This document shows positions 27,393-38,073 of a DNA stretch of 64,000 bases, piece after piece. Numbering within the stretch: position 1 is the stretch's first letter; every line of letters starts with the position of its first letter. Source of the DNA: Syncephalis plumigaleata (Eukaryota; Zoopagomycota; Zoopagomycetes; Zoopagales; Piptocephalidaceae). A program made the translations under genes and the position numbers. The stretch covers positions 905,485 to 969,484 of the forward strand of contig JAIXMF010000009.1 of the NCBI GenBank assembly GCA_025201365.1. Direction: 5' to 3'. A model generated the notes under the pieces. That model was not told the DNA's origin. It ran no database searches and was given only the letters and a program-made list of their open reading frames with translations.

Positions 27393-30300
27393 CTACTGTG
27401 AAGACTTTAACGTTGCAGTATTGGTAGATGCACGACGTGGATGTGGATGATGTACCATAACAGGTGAGGATGGTGATGGTAAGGGTGATGCAGTTGCAGT
27501 TGTAGCTGGTGTGGGTGGTGTTGCTGGTTTCGACACTGACAAGGAACTACGATACTGAGCGTTTGCAGTCAAGGGTAGCCAGGAAAGAGCACGAGCAGCT
27601 CGCGAGAGTGTACGTAAACATAGATTGGTCAGATTATCACGAGGCTATATATATATAATAGGCAAATATACGTAATAACATACAAAGAGGATATTAATAA
27701 AATGTACATACAATAAACTAATAGAGACACCACCACCACCACCACACCACTATTATCCATATATCTCCATCCCTCCCCCTCCACCGATCATGTATTTTGA
27801 TTGCCTACCGATAAGTGTCCATTCTGTGGGCTAGGTGAATGACGCTCATGATGTTCTTCGCCTTCATCCTCTTCATCTTCATCTTCATCATCCTCCATTC
27901 CTTGGAAGTAATCAGTAGAAGTAGGCGAGAATAGTTCGCTTGTTGGTGTGGCACTTGATAAATGTTCATAATCACTCGATGGATGATGTCGATTAGGACT
28001 GGCAATATCGGTATCAATACGTAATAGCTTGGTATGTCGATGTTCACCACCATTTGCTGCTGCTAATGTGGATGATGTATGTTCATCATTGTTGGATCAA
28101 CAGAGGTAAATACACCCAATGGCATGACAGCACTGCCTCGACGTGATTCTCGTAATGATGACGATGAACTTGGTAATGGATGTTGTATTGAATGACGTAC
28201 TGAACTAGTAGTAGTGTAGTGGTAGTAGATGACACACTACCATTTGTTGGGACATGACTATGACGACGTGTATTAGAAGCAGTACTATTGTTGTTGTTGT
28301 TGTCAGATAAGAGTGGCAATGTTGTCGATACTAATGATGATGCTTGTTGTACGGTATTATTCGTATTAGATGATTCGTTAATCGCATCAGATGATAATCT
28401 AGACGAGGCCATTACATAATTCTCATTGATCGTGGCGTAATGATTGATCGTCATCGTCGTCGTCGTCGTATTGCTGTGTAAATCGGCTAATAATGAGCGA
28501 CTAAGACGTTCATGGTCATGATGTTCAAGTACCTCTGGTTGTGGATCGTGATAACCAAATGTCTCGGCACTTGTACGGGTATACGCCGAGGAACATGGCA
28601 CCGTAGCCCTACGTAGTCGATGTGCTCGTAGTTCCGCTTCACTATTGGTACGCATCACTAATGATGGTCGTAGGGTGGTCGGAATGCCACAGGTGGTATT
28701 GCTAGCTAGAATAAACGGTGGATCGCCGTCTAGATTACGAATTACATCGGATGATGTGGCACCGCCGACTGACGATGAGCGTGACGATGTCATGAATGAT
28801 GGCCGACTAAGCGTACGTCGCAATGAGTTACGACGCATGACCATGTGTGCCAGTGTGTTGCGCCGACGAATAAGTCGATTCTGCCAGTCTGCCGGTACTA
28901 GTAAGTGGCCGGCCGCCAAACTGACACGACGCTCGCCAAGGCGACGTGGTGACACTGGAGCAGCGCCCGATGAGGATTTGGTGGTATTGTTACGCTTGGC
29001 ACTCTCCATCATACGTAGGCGTTGCACGTTGGCGTCTAAGTTTTGTAGGAATGGTCGCATCTCCGGAATGAGCTCGGATAAACCCACGAAGAATGGTCGA
29101 ACAAGTTCGGCAAACTCGATGTTACCGGTCATCTCCTCGTCGGCCGGACGATCTAGGCCAGGCGACAAAGGGAGGCCTTCTTCGCGTTCGCACTTGCTCT
29201 GATGACGAAATTCTGTGTTGATGCTATGGCTCCACCATTTGAATACGGCCCATGGACGTGCCGTGTTTGAAATGTCAGCTGCGTGTAGTAGGATGGAGCA
29301 TAATGTGCTTCGTTGAGCGGGTGACAAACGAGTAGTGGGAAGAATGTCGGTGGAGGAGGAAGCATTCGATGATGTAGCGGTGGCAGTGGTGGTGGCAGTG
29401 GTGGTTGTAGTCGTGGTAGTAACATGGTTATTGACAGTGTTACGCGACTCACTAGCACCGCTGCTTTGACGACTCAACTGTGATCCGAGCGAGTTTGGTC
29501 CGAATAACTTTTCACTATTCACACTGCTATTGTCGTCGTCATTGTCGCTCGTCATACTATCCTCCTCGTCCTCGTCCTCTTCTTCGACCGCTGTGCTTGA
29601 TACTTCATCCTCTCTTTCGTCCGATTCATCTTCCTCTTCCATATCGTCGGAATCGCACATGTCACATCCATGCAGCTCATCTACCAAATGGTGTAGCTGA
29701 TCCAGCAGCTCAAAATGGAACTTCATATCTGTGTAGAGGATAGTATCATTGATACGTTTGTAAATATAATCGGCTGGTGTGTGTAGTGACTTTGAGCCAT
29801 TATCATCATCATCAGCGGTGGTGGTGGTGGAATCGGTCGTTGTCGTTTTAGTATTACTGGACACTTCCTGGGTCTCCAGTTCGGCAAACGATTGAGGAAT
29901 CCAACGTAATAGATCGTGTTTACGTAGTAATTCCGCAGTGATATCACATGAATAGTGTTCAAGTACAGATTCCTGATTATAGCGCTGTGCCAGTTGAGTA
30001 TTCGCGTTAACTTGATAGACATTGTTTAGACCAGGATGGCCAATATCGTGGCAGAGTGCGCTAATCATCATCGAGACACGATCGAGTGGTGTAAGCCATG
30101 TCATGGCATGTGGCATGTGTAGGAAGTCATAGACTACCGAGGCTACATCTGCTCCATGTGCAAAGGAATGATATGGATTATGCAAATAGCCTGCGCACAC
30201 ATCATCCAGGAAAGCGATCAAGGCACCTTCAGCGACCGGCATGGTATCAGGGAAGATGCCCAAACGACGGAACATACCAATCATGACGCCGTACAATTCA

Positions 30301-30596
30301 GAAACGGACCATTGCCAAAGATGACCGGCAGGCATTTCCTCATTTAGAAAAAACTGCTGGCAAACCTGTTATAATAAAAGTAACAATGATATAGCATAAC
30401 ATGGATTAGATACTAGTCATGATGGTGGTATTGTACATAGAATGTGTACACACTACACTACACTTACCTCAGTAATGCGCTGGGTGTCACGAGCCATGTG
30501 TGAAGTAGCACTATCGTCGTCACTAGTCATAGGCGATTCGCATCTGGAATGAGTGGTTGCCGTCATTGCTGATGTTGTTTCTACAGGAGATGCCAT
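27393..30596 (-). CDS. PDE2: Class I (PDE-fold) cyclic-nucleotide phosphodiesterase
   Basis: The product hydrolyses cAMP or cGMP and so would damp protein kinase A signalling. Exon 1 (30596-30468) encodes a Ser/Thr-rich N-terminus; exon 2 (30365-27809) holds the catalytic domain; the last exon is 27644-27393. Metal-binding motifs are HNPYHSFAHGADV (near 30170), the PROSITE-type CHDIGHPGLNN (near 30040) and LLHAADISNTARPW (near 29270). Large disordered inserts interrupt the fold: an acidic one near 29650-29520 (DEEDESDEREDE type) and a Thr-repeat near 29390. The C-terminal tail is Ser/Thr/Asn-rich. Frame breaks near 28210 and 28080 disrupt the tail; beyond them the sequence is clearly coding again (SSTLAAANGGEHRH, FSPTSTDYFQGMEDDEDE). 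Substrate preference cannot be told from sequence alone. Confidence 0.9.
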
Positions 30597-33500
30597 GGTT
30601 GACTTCTTTTGTATTCTGTAATAATATATCAGAGTATATATATATGTGTGTATGTGTGTATATGTATAGTATGTAGGTCAGGGCAATCTATACGCGTGGT
30701 GTCGAGAGACAGTTGATTATTAATACCGATACTATTACTACTATCAATCGATCAATTAATAATACTAGCAGCGTCAATGTAAATCCTAATGTCAGACACC
30801 ACAAGAAATGGAACAATTGTTGTGGGGAAGGGAAAGCCGAACCAACACGAATGTTGTTACTGCTGTTGCTGTTGTTGAAGAAGAGTGAGACCAGAATCAG
30901 TAAATGATAACTGAAATCAGCTTGATTGTGTGTATGTGTGGGTGTTAATGTTTTTTGTTGTCGTTACTTTTGAGATCGAGTAAAGGATTGGTGACACAAC
31001 GATCTATCGTATTCGGATAGAATATAGATAGATAGATAGAGCGTGGCAACTTTTAAACACAAAAAACAAAAACTGATTATACGTTCTTTCTCTCCTGATA
31101 TGTTTGTGCAAAAACGATCAGGTGGTAATAGATAAATGATGGTGAAGGAGGGGATATCGCGAAGGAAAAGAAGGAATGAGGTAAAAGAAAGAAACAGTTA
31201 TAATAAAGAAAATAGAAGCGAACAATGGCAGGTTAGTTGGCTGACTGACTGACTGACAAGTTGCTTGGTAGGTTGGCTAGTTGGTTGAATGATTGGTTAG
31301 GTATGTAGGTAGGTAGGTAGGTAGGTAGTAGTTAGATTTGATGGATGAGAACTACGAGGTAATCGTCAGGAAACGAAAAGAAAGAAAGTAAATAGGATTG
31401 AACGAGAAACCAAACAAGCACTGATATGTTAGACCGACAATGGATATCTATAAAACGAACACACAAATGAATAGGAGGATAAACAGAAGAAGTAAGGGAG
31501 TATTAGGAGAAAGCGTTTGATAATGTATCAAAAGTAGGAATGAAAGTAAGAGTTGTGTGTTATGGTTGTGTTAGGATCGGTGTGTGCCAGGGCCCGTTCA
31601 TAACGAAAGTGGAGTGCAACAAGTCAAGTATTACCGTGAGAGTAGGCGAGTGGGCGTATGGTGTGTGTGTATGTGTGTGTCGAGGAAAGATGTAAACCGG
31701 TATGCATGAAACGGAAGAATCAAAAGGCAAGAATGACACGCGGCACGTTGTTAGTGTTGTTAGTATTGTTGATGTTGGTAATGGTGTTGGCGTATGTGTG
31801 TATGTATGTATGTATTGCCACGCGGGTATCAGTGCGTGCGTGCAAGTGCGCGTAAACCATGCGACATGAACACCATGATGATAGTTAGCGTTAGACGTTG
31901 ATATCGTTGATATTGCGGTTATTGTCATACGGTTATGCCAGCAAAGCCATACGTGTATGTAATAAAAATAGCATAGACCATGAGATACAAGTGACAACAG
32001 TGTGAATACAACGTATGGTATCAATGTCAAACATGATGAAAAAGGAAAACAAAACAAATATAATTAGTTAGTTAGTGTTGGGTCTATGATGTATATTCTC
32101 CATTCATACACGTAGTGTACAATCATCACATTGACCTGCTTGTATCTCTAATCGACGACCATACATCACAGTGTCGTTCATTAATCGAGCAGGCATGCCC
32201 CCTTTTTACCCCAGTAACCCGTCCCCCCTCGCTCACTCATTCCTATCACCGCTATAATACTCCTACTCCTATCATGTAGCGGGAGCTTCTTTTTTATTAA
32301 AGTCACAGATAATAAACAAGTAAAACAATCATGGAAACATCACATCTCCACTAGTATTGTTTCTTTCTTTCTTTCTTTCCATGTCGTCATAATGCAATGT
32401 ACTCATTTGCTTATCTGGTAGCAGCATAGACAAGCACAATGAATTCTAGGGGAATATCAAGCATTACACGCATCACTAGTAGAAGTAACCGTATGCGCAC
32501 TCAGTTATACACATGACTGGCACCACTAGTTAGTTGTCGCGTTCTAGCACAGTGTGCGTGTACATGGTAATTGGTCACGAGAGCGACAAAGCCATGACAA
32601 GTCACATGCAGCAAAGCAACGATATGTTCCCATTCAACCAACCACATGTGGCAATCTGCACACCAAAGCCATATGGTGGAATTACTATACGACTTTGGAA
32701 GCAGCAGCAGCATGTGGAATGACTTTGCTGTCATCCATATATTAAAATAGATCTATCATGATCCACTAATCCCACACATCTAGCATTAAGCAATTGGCTA
32801 GATTGCACCAAATACACCATAATCATGGTGATACTCATAATAAACAGTCCACTCAATGTCACCACAATTACTTTATCCAACTTACCTATATAACCACCAA
32901 GATTGCTTGGTCGTCGTTGTTGTATTGTTGCTATTGCTGTTGTATCACTACTGTTACTAAAGAATAGTGTAGTCTATAAGATGTATAAGGAGATAATCAA
33001 AGTTAGAAGGATGTTACTGTATATTGTCAAGCAAAAAAAAGAGTGAGTAAGGGAGTAAAGAAGAAGAGAAAGAGAAAGAAGAGAGAGAGCGCAAGCTTGG
33101 CACACACAACAAAGAAAGAAGCCAATTGTCGTGCTTGTTGTTGTGGTGAGAGATCACGCGTGTCTTTCAATGAAGCAAGCAAGCAATAAGTGGTGGTAAA
33201 GATGTATACCAACCGATGAGATGACTAGGTGATTGGTCGATTGACCGGTTAGACTAGTAATAAGCTTGAAAGTATAGTTAAATAAAATGCGAATGGAAGG
33301 AATCAATCTAATGCGATAATGGCAATGACAATAGGTTTAAAATGGTGCAATTTTAGAAGCAATGTGAGACAAGTCTTGGAAATGGTCTCGCACCTTCACT
33401 TTGCTTGTTAATGAGCAAATGGGGAGTATATGTATGAATGTATGAATGTATGTATAATCAACGCTTTACGATTGCTGTTAAAGCGGAAGAGAGGAGGAGA

Positions 33501-36500
33501 GAAGAGAAAGATTGGCGTAATTCCAAATGATTGACGACGGGCACTACAATAGTGTAGTTTCGCTTATATTTCTATATCGAATGATAGAATTGGACTAGTA
33601 CGTCGATGATGACTGTGGCTCGTCCAGTATATTTCGCATCAAATTGTCTAGATGCACGAGATCAGGAATAAACTCTAATTCCAAAAGCACGATCAATTCT
33701 ATCTAAGATCTGTAAAGATCACCGTTTCTAGCAATGCGAAGCACCGACAGCTGATCTAATTGTTCGCACTTTGAATAATGACTGCTGCTGCTGCTGCTGC
33801 TTCGAATGATGATGATGATGATGATGATGCCTATGCAACTAATTTCGGCAGAAATGGTGCAGTATGCAAGAGATCGTGAAATAAAAAGATGTGTATATGA
33901 GCGCGTGTTGCGCGTGTGTGCGTATGTGGGAAACTGGCGTCTACAAAAGAGCGCCGTAGCTACGTGGGTAAGCGTGAGAGTTAATAGGGAAATCGAGGGG
34001 CAGGAGAGCATGACGAATGCTAGACTAAAGAAAAACAAGTCATTTATAAACCATGAAGCATATGTGGATATGTGTACGATTATCATTCATAAAGGAAAGG
34101 GGCATTGTTATGCTTGTCGCGACCATTGTTATTGTTCCTACTGCCACTGCAATAATGGTATAATAAACACAAGCACGCGCATATACAGACGCGCATGTAC
34201 GCATAAAAGCAGTGTAGATAGCAATCTAAACCCCATGCTAGCGCATATGACACGTTTGTGTATACATACACGTACCGATACGTACATAACAAGCCATTCC
34301 GGTACCAATCAAATGTAAGCGATGGTATTGCCACGGTTGCGGCTGTATTGCAAAGGAGAATGCGAGGGGCAAGGAGCTATGCTAATAGAGCGATTGATGC
34401 CATCAAAGTAGCGTGCTATTCTACGTTCTGTTTGCATTATCGTCATTGTAGACGCAACAAACGATTCGTTGATGGACTGGGCAGGGATGAACTAGGGAGC
34501 CGCTAACAATCGTAATAATACAAATGGTGGCAAGCACAATAATCATGATAATCATAATAATAATAGTCGCTTCTTTGGAACAGAGATGACATTTACAAAT
34601 ATTGTCCATTTCAGCATGATATACGTGCATATAGTCATGGTATCAATCAATCAATCAGGTAAAGCATCGTATACGCATGATGCAAGATGCAAAGCTGCCA
34701 TGGCCGCTCACCATATCGACAATAAACAAGAGAGAGAGAAAAAGAAAGAGAGAGAGTAGTGCAAATAGGTCATGACGAATTATGAACGATAATCGAATTC
34801 TATCAAGAATGATTGTAGCAATCGCTCTCCTTCTCCTTGATCGACATGTACAGAAAGACTGTCAGGTCGCTACAAACATTATCTATAAATGCGTAGGTTC
34901 ATGGTTTAACTGGACCAGGGGCAGCTAGACCAGATATCTACATCATACTTAATGAAGCGCAAATACCGCTATTGATCACAAGGTACAATGTGTGGCACGG
35001 AATAGTCCGTAATGAAGCCTAGCAGTGCCATGCCGTGCAACCGGCACGACGTTCACACTGGTTCAAACAGCAATGCACTAACTATATGACCGTTCACCTA
35101 TGTTCGACTGTCGTCTCGCTGTCTCACACTATGCCCTTCCAGCATAACTTACCGTTTCAAACTGTATCGTGTAAATGGTTCGAAGCAACAGCAATAAAGC
35201 GTTGTTATTTAGTCACGCGTGTATGGTGTATGTTGGTGTATCAATGTATAACGAGTATACGTATGATCTACAAGTGTAAGTATGGGTGGATAAGTGAACG
35301 AGGATAGAGTGTGTCTCGTGTAGTAGACGTAGCAACGTAATCGTCGTCTTGTTCGTGTGCTTGCTAATCAAGCTGAACACAACAACTAGTTAACGACTAG
35401 CAGCAGTGTTACTTGTCACCACAAGACAGTGAAAGCACGATAAATCCGCAGACTGTTGGTATAACGTAAGCGAAAGGTAGGACGCAAAAATGGCTGGTAG
35501 CAAGGGGATAGAACGAATAGAGAACAAAGTGGCGTAACGAACGATATATACTGGCCGCCACCCGAGAAGAGAAGAGGTCAGTAGGTGAAAATACAGAACA
35601 CGTCAACAATGTTACAATAATAATGAAGAGGATAGGGCTATAAACGGCGGGCGTATATATATAAGAATATAGCGGGTGTGGTTGTCGTAAGAACGACGGG
35701 CTAGCGATAGCGACGGTTAGGAATAGACGTGTAAGCGTTATATTCACGAAAGAGCATGGAGAAACGTGAATGCGAAGTCGAGCAGGAAGAGGAGGAACCC
35801 AAAGCCAACAGTGGTAGCAATTAGCATGGATAAAGAAATTCATCAAATGCCCATAATAGCAGGTAGCCACGTGGAGATAGTATGACAAGCTGTGTCTAAC
35901 AAGAAGCGAATGAAACGCGTTTAGCAAATCCACCCATAAAGAAGCTAATGACACGATAGTAGTTATGGCACGACGTGAGAACACAAGTAGTAGGCCATAT
36001 TCAGCCTAAATAGCAGTAGCAGTAGCAGTAAATGAGATGGAAAAAGAACCTGACAAGTAGACAATGGCGATAAGCAAATGATCACGGCAAATTACACGTA
36101 GAGCGGATATAGAGGAGTTAATCAGGCAAAGGCGATGATGGGTACGCTATTTGCAGTACATGCATGCTACACTTTTATCACTCTTACCTAGTTGTAACGA
36201 TGTTTTGAAATGAAGAATACTGTGCCAGATAGGCAGATACAAGTAGTAGTAGCAGTAGCAGTACTAGCAGTAGCAGTACTACCACGTTCGATAGACAAAG
36301 ATATTGGAACAAGTAGGTGCTAGACGGTGATAATCTACTTTTGCCTGTTTGAGCGAAAGACGATGTGCAATATACTAAACGGATGCAAAATGTAGTAGTG
36401 TATAGAGGTGTAGAAAGAAGTGAGGTGAGACAAAGTGAGGTGAGGTGAGTGTTTGTACAATAGTATGATGTTTGATAATAATAATAAAAGACGGCTAGCG

Positions 36501-37041
36501 ATAGCTTGCTAGTTGCGCTCTCGATGAAGAAGACAAGACAAGATTAATAAGAAGAGCGATAGAGGAAAGAAATGAAACGAGAAGAGAAGAGAAGCGTAGA
36601 GTGTAGAAAAACGACGATAACAACGAGCGCTCTATCAATGCGTGCCCGTTCTAAATCTATGCACAGTGCATGCATCTATCCATAGAGCAATTCAGTCTCC
36701 GGCATATCGCCTCTGCCCCATTCCAGCAAGACGTTGACGTGGCAAGTCACATCCACTCATTTCACCTATTCGGTGTAGTAGAGCGAAGAGAGGAATGAAT
36801 GAATGAATGAATGTATGTACGGTGTATGCATCGGCAGCTATCGAATTAGCATCACGTGGTAAGACGAAGCTTAGGAGAAAAATTGCTACTGCGTAAAGTC
36901 ATCGCGACTGTAGTACTATTAAAAATACCGTACAAGAGCGTTATAATGCTACGAACTGCTTAACTATATGTGTAATACGAGAATGACTCGCTGTCTTTAT
37001 TGTTCTTTCTAGCAAAATACAAAAATAATAAGTAGCAGAAG
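30597..37041. other. 6.4-kb gene-free, repeat-rich region
   Basis: No exon chain, domain or tRNA recognised on either strand. The first few hundred bases are the phosphodiesterase 5' region. Simple repeats include GTAG repeats near 31300-31328, TTTC near 32360, CTG/ATG repeats near 33784-33830, GAGA runs near 34730, GTAGCA repeats near 36010 and 36245, and GAAT repeats near 36795. Longer open frames (for example 33806-34318) have repeat-driven composition and no recognisable motifs. Confidence 0.55.
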
Positions 37042-37046
37042 CAAAA
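37042..37046 (-). terminator. Pol III T-run terminator of tRNA-Ser
   Basis: Five T residues on the minus strand (AAAAA on the plus strand) lie 6 bases past the tRNA-Ser 3' end, the usual RNA polymerase III stop. Confidence 0.7.
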
Positions 37047-37052
37047 AGATGA

Positions 37053-37134
37053 CGACAGCTGCAGGATTCGAACCTACGCTCCCAAAGGGAAACGCCTTAG
37101 CAGGGCGCCGCCTTAACCGCTCGGCCAAACTGTC
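37053..37134 (-). tRNA. tRNA-Ser(GCT)
   Basis: The minus strand folds as a long-variable-arm tRNA. The acceptor stem pairs GACAGTT with AGCTGTC (one G-T pair), with discriminator G as usual for Ser. The anticodon stem is GCGCC/GGCGT around loop CTGCTAA, giving anticodon GCT. The variable arm (TTTCCCTTTGGGAGC region) is followed by GGTTCGAATCC, a perfect B box. No intron is seen. Its 5' end lies 9 bases from the LTR retrotransposon. Confidence 0.93.
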
Positions 37135-37208
37135 TTATTAGATTGTAATCCGCTCCTGTGATATATGAACTTCACAGTAGGATTTCCTCACTTTAACGAA
37201 TCTCCACC

Positions 37209-37224
37209 TAGATTTGATCACGTG
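37209..37224 (+). repeat. SINE target-site duplication, left copy
   Basis: TAGATTTGATCACGTG, present once in the 3' LTR but twice in the 5' LTR, immediately before the SINE head. Confidence 0.92.
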
Positions 37225-37548
37225 GAGGATGGGGTTGTAGCCAAGTGGTTACGCTCTATTTCTCGGACGAATAGGTCCTGGGTTCGATTCCTGCCAATCC
37301 CGTCATAGGGAAAAAGGTATCATTTCTAACTAGTTAACAGAAATGTTGACATTTATTAACCTACCGACTATATGCTAGTTGGTTTTCTGCTACACAACCG
37401 TGTTCTGCACTCGCAAGACACATTTCCATTCCGTGGGCATTGGGCTGTTTGTCAAATTGTTTGTTATTATAACCCTGGTTTATTCATTTATAATAAAAGA
37501 CGGCATATAGCCAAATATGTTCTAACAAGAAAAAAAAAAAAAAAAAAA
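37225..37548 (+). mobile_element. tRNA-derived SINE, 324 bases, poly(A) tail
   Basis: The head (about 37231-37302) is tRNA-like: GGGGTTG can pair with CAATCCC, an A box (TAGCCAAGTGG) and a B box (GGTTCGATTCC) are present, and an anticodon-like loop reads CTCGGAC. The D and T stems pair imperfectly, as in SINE heads. A roughly 225-base body unrelated to tRNA follows, then a run of 19 A (37530-37548). Perfect 16-base target copies flank it. Internal Pol III promoter, A tail and target duplication define LINE-mobilised SINEs. It codes for no protein. Confidence 0.88.
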
Positions 37549-37564
37549 TAGATTTGATCACGTG
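37549..37564 (+). repeat. SINE target-site duplication, right copy
   Basis: Second perfect copy of the 16-base target; LTR sequence resumes directly after it exactly as in the 3' LTR at 42725. Confidence 0.92.
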
Positions 37565-37987
37565 ATGATACACTTGCTCATTACTACGTCAGGATCTATA
37601 ACGATCACCCACTCGCCTCTTATTCCCTTACACAAACAATCAACAACCACCCGACGATTCAACATAAAGTAGCATTCGCCATGCTACGCTTCCCGCTCAT
37701 CAACAAGTACTACGCGAACTAGTACATCTTCGACTAACTCGGCAAAGATGCGCTGTAGCAAACTCACATCTACTGCTGGTACCTCTTTACATTCATAGCT
37801 GTTCTAGCTATATAAGCGTACTTACATTTATACGAAATAAAGACATTATCTTATCACACACTTACTCATCGAACAATACCCTCTACTCTACAATTCTCTC
37901 AACTTATCATAGTGTCTTATCTTAACACGAGCTCTCGAATCTATCGTAACATTATTTCAGGCAGAACAAATTGCCGCGTTACAATTT

Positions 37988-38005
37988 TGGTGCTCACTAC
38001 AGGGA
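37988..38005 (+). other. Candidate primer-binding site
   Basis: TGGTGCTCACTACAGGGA begins 4 bases after the 5' LTR. The leading TGG fits pairing with a tRNA 3' CCA end. It matches neither tRNA gene of this window, so the primer tRNA is not identified. Confidence 0.45.
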
Positions 38006-38073
38006 GTTCTTCTAGCTAAGACTAAGACATTTATTTTTCATATTTTAGTTACATTTCTACATCAAGTATCGCA

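Larger units (their letters stand above)
37144..37983 (+). repeat. 5' LTR, interrupted by a SINE
   Basis: Matches the 3' LTR at 42644-43143 without visible differences, except that bases 37225-37564 are the SINE plus the second target copy. It contains a TATA box (CTATATAAGC, 37808-37817) and AATAAA at 37836-37841, which can serve transcription start and polyadenylation. The SINE lies upstream of the TATA box. Confidence 0.93.

Noticed and set aside
28645-29202. 185-codon + strand open frame inside the phosphodiesterase
   Set aside because: It is antisense to a well-supported catalytic exon and has an Arg/Ser composition mirroring the sense codons.
33806-34318. 170-codon + strand open frame starting with a Met run
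   Set aside because: The start is an ATG microsatellite, and no motif or codon pattern supports a protein.
36475-36500. Second SINE copy suggested by TAATAAAAGACGGC, shared with the SINE tail near 37490
   Set aside because: Only about 14 bases match and no head, A tail or target duplication accompanies them.
37231-37302. A functional tRNA gene (anticodon CGG) on the + strand
   Set aside because: The D and T stems pair poorly and the segment is followed by an unrelated body, an A tail and a target duplication, so it is the head of a SINE.
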